Shown here piece by piece: positions 45,634-55,100 of a stretch of 64,000 nt of DNA. Below the pieces are notes generated by a model. The model was not told where the DNA came from. It saw only the letters and a program-made list of their open reading frames with translations, and made no database searches. A program made the position numbers and the translations under genes. Source of the stretch: Anthostomella pinea (Eukaryota; Ascomycota; Sordariomycetes; Xylariales; Xylariaceae); contig CAUWAG010000013.1 of the NCBI GenBank assembly GCA_963556695.1, positions 930,001 through 994,000 on the forward strand, read 5' to 3'. Numbering within the stretch: position 1 is the stretch's first letter; every line of letters begins with the position of its first letter.

Positions 45634-45850
45634 TACACTGAATCCTCATAAGTCTCCGTACACAACCCTTTCAGCAAGTAACGGTATATTCATCAAATCG
45701 GTATGAGCATACCGCAATAAGTAGTTTGATTTTGATCAACCATGCTTGACGCTTATTCGAAGGCGCTTATTCCAATATTTCCAACTACGCTACCGGTGGT
45801 CTGGAATCTTGCCAACATGCGCGTACAGAGACTTATGAGGGCTGAGTGTA
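45634..45850. mobile_element. Foldback MITE, full copy 2 (217 bp), inside an intron
   Basis: The left arm starts TACACTGAATCCTCATAAG and continues TCTCCGTACAC; the right arm is its inverse, ending CTTATGAGGGCTGAGTGTA. The inner pair is CAATAAG (45715-45721) and GCTTATTCC (45765-45773). Length is within 1 bp of copy 1. It lies between a GTGAGT donor (45613) and a GCTAAC branch (45870-45875) of the BTB gene. Confidence 0.8.
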
Positions 45851-45891
45851 TCTCGCGTTCCCAAGGCGAGCTAACATGACATTTAATTAGT

Positions 45892-46536
45892 GCGTCAGCT
45901 GAGGTTGTCACCATCGAAGCTCCTTCAGGACGGCAGTTCGCAATTCGCGCACGTCCACTCGCACATTTCTCCGTCTACTTCCGCCGCGCTCTCAATAGCC
46001 GGTTCCATGAAGCCGCAACTCGTACCTCTCGTCTTACGGAATATTGCGACGACCAGACTATGAGGATGTTCATCATCTGGGTTTCCCTGCGGAGTGTTCA
46101 CCAAAGTGATCAGTTCGAGCTTGTCATTTTGAGCGAAGAGCTTCGCTATGACGGGTTTGCGGGCGCATGGGTTAAGGCCTGGCTCTTCGGCGATTACATT
46201 CAGGCCGCCCCATTTCAAAACGACATGCTCTGCCTCCTAGAAGCCGACAGAATGTGGAAAGTTGATGCCGATATCATCCGTGATTATTGGGAGGACCTCA
46301 GCCCGTCTTGTTCCAACTTGAAGAACTACATGCTGGATGTGTTCTGCAAGAATCTAATCGAGGAAGAAGACGAGGATGCTAGGGTGAGCGAATTGGACTT
46401 GCTTCCAGCTGAGGCGTCGAAGGAGGTTTCCAAGAGACTCGCTACCGCTCTTGTCGATAGAGGAGAGGACGGGGAAGCTGTCTATGAATTCACAAGCATA
46501 TACCCTGCCGACTACCTTGAGGACGAGGAGGAGTAA
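45892..46536 (+). CDS. BTB/POZ-domain protein (main exon; first exon unclear)
   Basis: The main exon reads SAEVVTIEAPSGRQFAIRAR, then PLAHFSVYFRRALNSRFHEA, the usual BTB opening of fungal proteins with a C-terminal helical part (WVKAWLFGDYIQAAPFQND ... DVFCKNL) and an acidic end (EDEEE). BTB domains mediate dimerisation and often Cullin-3 binding. The exon follows a TTAG acceptor with a GCTAAC branch. Upstream, ATG 45568 opens MDRQFKREEYTPEL but meets TGA at 45610-45612 directly before the GTGAGT donor, and the phase does not fit. Either the start is elsewhere or the gene carries a small lesion. The intron (45613-45890) would be only 61 bp without the MITE. Confidence 0.65.
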   Translation, partial: ASAEVVTIEAPSGRQFAIRARPLAHFSVYFRRALNSRFHEAATRTSRLTEYCDDQTMRMFIIWVSLRSVHQSDQFELVILSEELRYDGFAGAWVKAWLFGDYIQAAPFQNDMLCLLEADRMWKVDADIIRDYWEDLSPSCSNLKNYMLDVFCKNLIEEEDEDARVSELDLLPAEASKEVSKRLATALVDRGEDGEAVYEFTSIYPADYLEDEEE

Positions 46537-46731
46537 GGAGCATAATTGAGGGGACTGCTCTTACCTCATCTAATCACTATCATCATAGTTATGTTCGCGA
46601 AGATTTATCATTCCCGACGGGGTTTCCAGCAACTCTCATACAGAAATGATTTCAGCCTGGTCATTCCTGACCTTATTCTACAATCTGGTTTCTATCTTGC
46701 CTGGCTTGTGCTTTTATCCAACATTATAATT

Positions 46732-46880
46732 GGAATAAGTAGTCTGGAATAAGCATCAATATGGCTGATTGGATTAAACCTGCTTACTCCAGGGTACTTA
46801 TTCCATTAATACCAATATATTGTTAACATTTAAGAGTTGCCAGGAGCACGGTGGGCGGAGACTCATGAGGAGTGGGTTTA
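46732..46880. repeat. MITE partial copy 3
   Basis: Retains GGAATAAGT/GGAATAAGC (46732, 46746), the inner mate (TACTTATTCC ending 46804) and a right arm with GGCGGAGACTCATGAGGAG. The left tip is not recognisable. It lies 196 bp after the BTB stop; the stretch between is non-coding. Confidence 0.6.
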
Positions 46881-46957
46881 TAGCAGCTGGCATACAGTTC
46901 TCGCAATATGTTAGACAATCAGGGGAAGTCCCATGCAGGCGCCCCAGCCCGGGTAGG

Positions 46958-47098
46958 TACGATTCTAGGTAGGTCTCCGTGCGCAATCACCCGTGGAAAT
47001 TTCGAAAAACTGGAATAAGCGTACAGAAACAAGCAGTTCCAGATTGATGCGCCACTTCCAATGCTTATTCCAATTCGATAAATTTACCGTTGTTTCCT
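46958..47098. repeat. MITE partial copy 4, upstream of GFD2-like gene
   Basis: The left arm keeps AGGTCTCCGTGCGC (46971-46984) and GGAATAAGC (47012-47020); the mate GCTTATTCC is at 47063-47071, followed by TTTACCGTTGTTTCCT, also present in copy 1. The right tip is missing. It ends about 68 bp before the next ATG, so it is part of that promoter or leader. Confidence 0.65.
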
Positions 47099-47165
47099 AA
47101 TCGGCTGGCGGCATCGTCTTCTGCACCCTCCCACCGCCAAACCTCATCCAACATCACAGACCAGG

Positions 47166-48172
47166 ATGCCTTCAAAGAGCAAGAAGAACCCCGAAATCGC
47201 TCGGGCGAAGCGGATGCAGCGACAAAAAGACCTCGGACGCATGCTGAAGCGTGCGCAGAAGTACCTCGGTCTTCGCCCGCGCGCAGCGTACTCCTCGGGC
47301 CCTTTAGACTCGTCAGCGCCGTGGGAAGTGAGTATGCCAGTCCCTTTTAAGACAAAGGCGTCTGTGCGATTCGTCTGCGTCGACGTGGAGGCATACGAGA
47401 GGAACACCAATGTCGTCACGGAAATTGGCTTTGCCATTCTCGACACTGAGGACACCATGGACGTGCCTCCTGGCGAGAACGGGGAGAACTGGTTCCCGTT
47501 GATCAAGGCCCACCACCTCCGAATCGACGAATATTCATACATGGTCAACCATGACTTCGTCAAGGGGTGTCCTGGCTCCTTCAACTTTGGCTCGAGCGAG
47601 TTCGTCGCGCTCACGGAAGTCAGCAAGGTGATCGGCACCATCATTGGCGACAACCACTCCGACGACAGAAGACCAGTCATCATGGTCGGCCACGATATCA
47701 AGACGGACCTGAAGTACCTGCAGAAAGTCGGATACAACCCCTGGCGCGTCCAGCACATCAGCGACGAGGTAGACACCAAGAGCATGTTCCAGCGCATGGA
47801 ACGCAACCCGAACGGCCGCGGCCTGGAGACGGTCTGCGCCGAGATGGGCCTGTCAGGCCGAAACTACCACAACGGCGGCAACGACGCCGTCTACACGCTG
47901 CGGGCCATGATCACCATGACGGTCAAGCGGATGGTCGACGGTTCGGATCGTAAGGTTGACGCTCAGCCTGGGTAAGGAGATCCATCCATACATCCATCCA
48001 CTCCGACGGAGAGAATCGCATATGCTGACCTTCCTTCCTAATCTACAGCGAAGACGAGTGGAGTGACGGGGAAATGGACGACGGTGGCGCCCCTGAGAGG
48101 TCGGCGGAACCCGTCAAGCCGGCCGCGCAGCAGTCTGGCAACAAGCGTATGGTGCCCAATGTCTGGCTATGA
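47166..48172 (+). CDS. Gfd2/YDR514C-like protein with DEDDh exonuclease fold
   Basis: Exons are 47166-47971 and 48049-48172, giving 309 aa. The basic N-terminus (MPSKSKKNPEIARAKRMQRQ) is followed by an RNase H-like fold with Exo I FVCVDVEAYER (Asp, Glu), Exo II MVGHDIKTDLKYL (Asp) and Exo III HNGGNDAVYTL (His, Asp). All DEDDh residues are present, so it may be an active 3'-5' nuclease. Yeast Gfd2 is a multicopy suppressor of an mRNA-export helicase (Dbp5) defect, so a role in RNA handling is possible. The second exon is acidic then Lys/Pro-rich and ends MVPNVWL. Confidence 0.82.
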
Positions 48173-48365
48173 GTCCGAAGCCGCTAATGATCCGTACAGT
48201 ACCGGCCACACACGAGGAGATTCGATGGTGAGGGACACGATATATTCGGTGGCGAAGGGAAACGATATTGCAAGGACCCTTTCGCACACAAGAAACGCAG
48301 TTAGCCTAGGGAGTTTGCGGTCATCATTAATACAGTGAATTGCCAAAAGCCATAATGATTGATAT

Positions 48366-48505
48366 GGGATAAGTACTCTGTAACAAGCATCAACAATGGC
48401 TTTTTGGGGCAACGCTGCTTATTCCAGGGTGCTCATTTGATGTGAATACAGCATTGATATCCACGATGAGGGATGCCGGACGGAGACTCGTGAGGGGTGA
48501 ATGTA
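48366..48505. repeat. MITE partial copy 5
   Basis: Closest to copy 3 (shared CCAGGGT after the GCTTATTCC at 48417-48425). Right arm GGACGGAGACTCGTGAGGGGT ends near 48505; left arm diverged. It lies between the GFD2-like stop (48172) and the TIM14 stop (48756). The remaining 250 bp to TIM14 show nothing. Confidence 0.6.
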
Positions 48506-48755
48506 TGAAGATGATCTGGCAACCTGCAAAATGTGCCCCCATCCTCCTCGGCTAATATCCGTGACCTCTGAACGCCGTCGCTCCGCCCGTAAATGCTGCT
48601 GGTATGATATTGTACATAATTATAGACATGGGACGTGCTAGGTACCTATATTTCGCCCCTTGGAACCGGTCGTGCTCGTCCGTATCGAATCGATTGGGGG
48701 TAGGACCGCCCTCCCGCGGCTTGACACTTCAGACCGGCTCGGTGGATTGTTCAGC

Positions 48756-49239
48756 CTAGCTGGCGCCCTTCTCGAGGAACTCTTTCGCCTCGTTGACCTT
48801 GGTGGCCAGGTACGGACTCCCGCCGCGGTCGGGGTGGTTCAGCAGCATGAGGGTGCGGTGCGCCTTGCGGACCTTGTCCTTCGAGATCGAGCGCTCGCTA
48901 TTTGGGTAGCTTGGTCAGCATGGGGTCCTCCGAACGTCTGTTTCTTTTGCTTGTTGACGGAGAACACGTACTTAAGCGACAGGATCAGAGACGCCTCCTT
49001 CTTGGTCATCCGCGGCTCAAAGCCGCCCTTGTAGAAGCTCTTGCCCAGCGCGCCGACGCCGCCTCGTGATCGGCGGAACGCTACTAGTCCTGCGCGGCCC
49101 TATGAGTTGTGTTAGACGGTAATCGGGACGCGGTTCGGTATGCTTTGGGTTTTGTTCGGTTTGGGTTTCGTTGGACGGGTGCTCGTACCAAGAAGGCGGC
49201 GACTGCGACGCCGGTCCCGATGGCGAGGGCGGAGGCCAT
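48756..49239 (-). CDS. TIM14: Mitochondrial import motor J-protein Tim14/Pam18
   Basis: Exons (minus) are 49189-49239, 48972-49099 and 48756-48897, giving 106 aa. The N-terminus is one membrane span ([21 protein letters not shown]). The matrix part has the family motif [18 protein letters not shown] and a J-domain with the HPD triad ([20 protein letters not shown]). Tim14 sits in the inner membrane and stimulates mtHsp70 ATPase at the TIM23 channel. Length and motif order match the family exactly. Confidence 0.95.
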
Positions 49240-49641
49240 GGTGGTTTGTAGATAGGAGTAATCCCCCTTTGCGATTTATACTAAAGACGGTGGTCGTAGG
49301 AGGAATACAGGAATCCCCAGCGATGATGGCGCAAAGCTGGTTCTCTCGGGATGCGCTGGATGATGATGGGTTGGAAAAACGTCCATGAGAACCGTAAGCC
49401 ATTATTTTTCAAGATGCACGGACCCACGAGAGGCTGAGGAACCGGGTTTAAGATAGGGAGTACCGTCCAATTGGAGAGCTTCGATAAGCCTTGGATGCCC
49501 GCCACTTTACCCCACATACCCTCCAAAATTCTACTTTTTGGTAAGGCTGGAGTTGAGGATTTACTTACTTTTCACCACCGCCACCCTCAACGACGAACAT
49601 TTCCCACGATTCGCTCGGAGTAGAACTCCTCCGCAGTCAGG
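49240..49641. promoter_or_regulatory. Shared divergent promoter of TIM14 and RLP24
   Basis: 402 bp between divergent ATGs. No repeat or specific site was recognised. Confidence 0.45.
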
Positions 49642-51072
49642 ATGAGGTGAGTGAAATAAAACATCTCAGTGCAATCCCTGTCTTGCTAGAACCTCGATCC
49701 TCGCAAGCATGCTGCGCCTGGGCGTGGGCCTCTGGTTGCGAAAACCTCGTGCTTGCCTTTGATACCGATACCACTTCCTCCCGAAGAATCACACTTGCTA
49801 ATACACTTCTTCTAGGATCGAGACTTGTTCAGTAAGCCCCTTGACGCCGTCTACTACGCCCATGGTGTCGCTTGCGTACCGCGACTGATCATTCACTAGT
49901 TCTGTTCCCGACCGGCATATCCTTCAAGTTCGTATATTTCGGAATTTATATCACCTAGACATGGCTTGGGACTAGACCTCTTTTTCAAGCTGTGTCTGGA
50001 CCCTCTGCGCCCGAGACATGCCACCAGACTCCTTGCTTCTCGTTTATATATAAAAGGAACATACGCTGACTTTAGTTTTCCAACAGAAGGTATAACCTTT
50101 GTAAGGAATGATGGAAGGTCCTTCAGATTCTGGTAAGAGCCTCGAATGGCATACGATCTCTTGCACTTTAGCTGACAATTACCAGCAAGAGCAAGTGCCA
50201 TCGTAACTTCAAGGTTCGTGCCAATCCTTTCATCACTTACTCTAAACTTCTACGAAGCTATCGAGGTTTTGATCATATCGCGAGGCGCGATAGAAGCCTA
50301 CTATTCAAGAGCCGGGGGCCCTGCCACATCCCTTGTGAATGGCTGAGTTGGCAATGAGACATTGTTCCCGAGTTTTCAAATCCATTCGCCGCTCCGCACG
50401 ATCGACTCGTCCTTCGAACTGCCGTCGGATACTCGCTAACTTCCTATGAAGATGAAGAGAAACCCCAGGAAGTTGGGCTGGACCAAAGCATCACGAGCAA
50501 GAGCTGGCAAGGAAATGACCGTCGACTCCACTCTTCAGTTCGCCCAGAGGTTTGTTGCTCTCTGTGTTGTGCTGTCATGGCCTAGCTGCTGACACTTATA
50601 CCCACCGCTACAGGCGCAATGTCCCTACGAGATACAACAGAGATCTCTGGTTGAAGACTGTCAAGGCGATGGAGGTTAGTGAACGAATACTCACCGGTAC
50701 CGCTGTTGCCAGTACCATGGCTAACAAACCGCCTAGAGAATCCAAGAAATCCGCACCAAGAGAGAGCGCGTCTTCTACAAGAAACGTATGCAAGGCAAGC
50801 GGGCCCGAGAGCTGGCGGCTGCCCGGAACCTTGTGGACTCGCATTCGCATCTCCTTCCCAAGATGCGCGGCAGCGAAAAGAGGCGGTTGGCCTTGGAACA
50901 GGGACTGGCACAAGAGGATATCGATCGATTGGAGGAGACGAACGCCGTACCGGTCGAGAAGAGCAGACTGTTCGGAAAGGAGAAGCTACGCCAGAAAGTG
51001 CGCACCGACGGCGCAGTCGAGGTCATGGGAGATGGAGATATAGATGGCGGTATGGATGTCGATTCGGAGTGA
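49642..51072 (+). CDS. RLP24: Ribosome biogenesis factor Rlp24
   Basis: Eight exons: 49642-49646, 49816-49831, 49900-49927, 50087-50132, 50186-50213, 50452-50549, 50614-50674 and 50737-51072, giving 205 aa. The first exon is only ATGAG. The spliced N-terminus [16 protein letters not shown], then [15 protein letters not shown] and [17 protein letters not shown], holds the C-x2-C ... C-x3-C zinc fold shared with ribosomal protein eL24. The C-terminal part ([20 protein letters not shown] ... [16 protein letters not shown]) is specific to Rlp24. Rlp24 occupies the eL24 site on pre-60S particles and is removed by the AAA ATPase Afg2/Drg1 in the cytoplasm. The eL24 gene itself lacks this C-terminus. 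Confidence 0.93.
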
Positions 51073-51486
51073 TCTGGTGGAATGCACCGAGGACCCCAGC
51101 TTCATCACCGGAAGGACTCAAAAAGGAGGTCACGGCGTTCACATGGTTCTGCTTGCGGCATGTCTTGGCGTTGGGGATACTAGAAGTCTATGTTACGAAG
51201 ATATACACACCTGCTTGTCGGACCACCCGCCCATGTGCCGAGAATTCCGCCTGTGCTCAACGCGATCCGTTCGCAGTTCCGCTGATTATACATTCCGCTG
51301 AGCATAGTATGAGGAGGATCGCGAGTGTAGAACCAAGCCCTTGTCCAAGAACGCCATGAATGTCCTATCCACTTCGATGCAAAATATTACGCCCCATGAT
51401 ACACCTAGCTGTCCACATTCATTACACCCATAGCCAGATAGTCGCCACAACAGCACCGCCCCGACTGAAACCCCAGCTCCGCTCAG
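51073..51486. other. Convergent 3' intergenic region
   Basis: About 410 bp between the convergent stops of RLP24 and the DUF3602 gene. No feature seen. Confidence 0.5.
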
Positions 51487-52192
51487 CTAGCTATCAACAG
51501 CATGCTCCGGCCGCCGCCCGCGGCCGGGCCCGTGCGTATAATGGATGCGCGGCGGCAGCGGCAGGTTCTCGCGTATGTCGCGCAGGATGTCGCCGTCGAG
51601 CGCCTGCTTGCGCCGCCGCTCCTGCTCCGCGTCGTACACCTCCCCGCTATCCCCTGAGGAGGTCCAGTTCCCGGCGCCGCCGCGGCCGGAGTATACGCTG
51701 CGCGCGGGTGCTGTTAGGGTTGGGGTTGAAGTTGAGGTACTGGTGGTGGTGGAGTTGGGGGTGGAGTTGGGGGAGGGCGACACGGGATGCATGGATAGCG
51801 GGTTTGTGGTGCCGGTGGTTAGAGGCGGGAGGACGGTCGTGTCGATGAAGTTGCCGGCGCCGCCGCGGCCGGAGCGCGCGTATGGGTATGGGGTTTGCGA
51901 CTGCGGTTGCGACTGAGGGGCAGTAGGAGTAGGAGCAGGGGCAGGGGCGGGGGCAGGGGCGTCTGCTGGGTCGGTGGGCGTGTCGTCTATGGGCAGCGAC
52001 GCTTTCTGTGCCTCGAGGTCGTCCTGGTTTGTTCGTGTCAGTCAGCATCAGTCGATCGGTCCGTTGGAATGGGATGGAGGCCCGGGGGTTACGAACCTCG
52101 GGGCCGGCGCGGTTCACGACGTCGTCGATGTCCTTCTGCGAGTAGAAGTTGCCGGCGCCGCCGCGGCCGCTTCTGCGGTATACGTCGGCCAT
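51487..52192 (-). CDS. Par32-like DUF3602 protein with SGRGGAGN repeats
   Basis: Exons (minus) are 52097-52192 and 51487-52023, giving 210 aa. Three near-identical motifs mark the family: SGRGGAGNFY (residue ~8), SGRGGAGNF (~85) and SGRGGAGNW (~146). The rest is disordered, Pro/Ala-rich (APAPAPAPTPTAPQSQPQSQ) and Ser/Thr-rich. In yeast Par32 is phosphorylated after TORC1 inhibition and its Gly-rich repeats inhibit ammonium transporters. A nutrient-signalling role here is inference. A short basic C-terminus follows (PPRIHYTHGPGRGRRPEH). Confidence 0.82.
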
Positions 52193-55100
52193 GCTTTTAG
52201 TTCTTGCTTCGTTCTGTCTCTGTTACTACGAAGGGAGAGAGTATGGCAATGGTGTGTTGTTTTGGAATGGGATGATGTTCTCTCGTTGCTACTCAGAAAA
52301 CATTATGCGAATTGGTATACGCAACTTCGAGGGGTCCGCGTGTGACGTTATGCGTTAAGGTTCGATTGATAACATCCATTTCCAGGTTTAATAGCCTCTG
52401 TAGCGCCAGGTAGCTGGCTGGCTGGGCTTGGCGGGAGATCGACCACTTGCAACGAGACGCAGCGGTGCTGTCAGTGCGCACTGCAGGAGTTCGGGCTAAA
52501 TTGCCTACCTATTGACGTGGAGATAGAGCCTCACAATAGCCTTATGATCTTTAGGCTGTTCTGGTTGGATGGAAACATGAATCCTGGTCACACATGTTAA
52601 ATAAAAGTATATATCGCTGCCCTGGGCCTTTCACACATGAGATGCGTGTCTGGGTGGAGAAGACCGGCTTTGTGAAGTCTTCAAGCTTGTTACATGGAGG
52701 AGGCAATGATTTCGAAGACTGTCGAGTGCTGAGTACCTAGGTTTTGTTTTGGGAGCACTCCATAATATTACGGGCTATAGCAAGTTACGCGGACTGACTT
52801 TGGATTCGTAACACAATCGTTCATCAGACCCAGGTAGCTTGTCAAGCAAACGGTTAACATTACTTCCAGCAGGTCAGACTGGCTGCGTACCGCTTGATTT
52901 AAAGTACAGTGCTGTTCGTTTTCTGATTACTGTTGTATAAATGGTGTGGCTCCCTTCAGCCATGGGCGAACAGATAGAGCTGATTATCTTGGGTGGCTGC
53001 CCTGTCATCCATACACCTTGAGCTGCCGGCAACATACCTTGCTGTAATATCGCAAGTCGGAACAACACACGAGGTTCTATATTCCTTCTCACGGGCGTCA
53101 GCTTCCAGAAACCGAACAGCGAGCACCTAGCCAAGACAGAGGCGTCCAAGCCAGTCCACCATACATACACACCATACCGGAGGCTCGAGGCCTTCTTGAA
53201 GTTGCGTTTATGATATCTCGTGATCCGACCAAACGAGTGTGTCTGTATCATAGTACGCTCAAGCTCTTGGAGGTAAAGCTTGTTCCGTTCTGCCGTGACC
53301 AGCTTGCCAGTCTCGTGGACGCAGCCGAGTCCGGACCCAAGTATTTCGAGGGCCACGGCGACACCTTGTGGGCAACCTTGATGGCAACCATGATAGCAAC
53401 CTTGGTGGCAACCGTGATGTGACCTTGATGATTCACGGGACTGCCGGCAAGCCAGTGACGTGCCGTTGAAGCCTCACATGTTTGGAGATGTCTCGGGCCG
53501 TTGCGGTCGACAATCGACATGCCACGCCCGGTACGCCCACCTGCCGGTCCCTCTTACAATGCCCAAAGAGCTGGGGACGTACCTAAGCTCAGAGGATACA
53601 GTCGTCGGGTAGTTGAGATCCCGTCCCGTCACGGGTCTCTTCTTACCAATACGATATACGAAAGATCATGCCACAGACCTTGTATTGAGTCCACCTGGAT
53701 AGTAGATCCGAGCAGATATCTGCATCACGGGGACCGTAGCCAGGTCTGGATAACGGAGGTCATGACGGGAAAGCATTATATAGCCTGGTGAGTCATATTG
53801 CAGACGTCTGGCAGATGCCCAGGGTCATACACATACAGCAAGACTTCCTGAGCCAAGACGGAGATCAGCCCATCTGTAAGGCCCAGAAACCTAGACCCTG
53901 AATTAGGGCTGTTCCCAATAGAGCGGCTAATTCCCACACCATCAGTGAAACATCGAAAATACTCACCGTTCTGGCAGTTCCCCGCCCTCGACAAGCCCTT
54001 GGTACCGCCGTCATGGTTTGTAGCCAGAAGGCAGTGTTGCTAAGATGAAAGCAACGTCATAGTAGAGCGGCACCAGAGGCTCCACTCGCGGACGAGATGG
54101 AATTTCCAACTTTTCCATGCGAATTTCAGGGGAAGGGTGGGATTCGTAACCCGCTTGCGAGGCCCTAAGATCGGACTCGTGACAGATGACCGATCTTAGG
54201 GCCACACCATGTTCTGCCTATTTCACTGGACCGAGGCCTGGACTGTTCGAGCTGTTGTGCGGCTCGTTCACCGCCGGAGTTGCAACCTAATTCACCTCGT
54301 GACGGATGATAGAAGGATGACGTGGGATTGCGCATAGAGCCCGTCAGCGTGAAAAGTCCTGAGATACGACGTATACAGTGTACAGTGACTGGTTTGCTCA
54401 CCGCACCCGCGGCCTACCGAAGTCGGGATCCAGGAACGTGTAGAGTAACCCAAGATCTGTGAGGCCAGGGTAATACGTGAAGGCATGATCGTACCTGCAT
54501 CAGGACAGGACCTTTCAGCGGTCGTCTCATTTGCCATGCCCGCCAGCTGAACCTAATAATTCCCAGATGCCAGGCGTGCGGTAGCAGCCGGCGCACTGCG
54601 CTCTGGCGAGGATGCAGCACCAGCGAAACCTTATTTCGATTGAGGCGATCAGCGTACGTAGCACAGCCAACAGCTATCAAGATGACAGTTTAGACGCCGT
54701 CCGCAGCCCGGCCGGAGCGTTGTAAACTTGTGTACTGTAGGCAGGGTACATGGCTCGAGAGCATGGAACCTCTCAGCCCTAGATGATCAAGCGACAAATG
54801 AGGTGATATGCAGACGGGGCAGCCTAGCAGCGGTGATCCTTCTTCACTGGGGAGTTTTACAGTAAACTCTCCCCTGTGTGGCTTGATGCTGTTACTATTT
54901 ATCGTTCGTCTTTAAGATACTGTGTGAGATGACACCCATCCGTTGGTGGAGCGCGCGCACGAAGCCCTGCCAAGAGCGCAAATCCGGCTGCCTCGGGTCG
55001 ATCGCACTGTTGATCCTCTGAGGCTCTGACTCTTGAGTCAGGACATGTTTGAAACCGTTCGCGAGTTGCGTCGTACAGCGCCGGAGGTCGGCTTGCTCAT

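Noticed and set aside
54850..54875. Hairpin GGGGAGTTT...AAACTCTCCCC
   Set aside because: A single short inverted repeat with one bulge and no coding or repeat context; could be chance.
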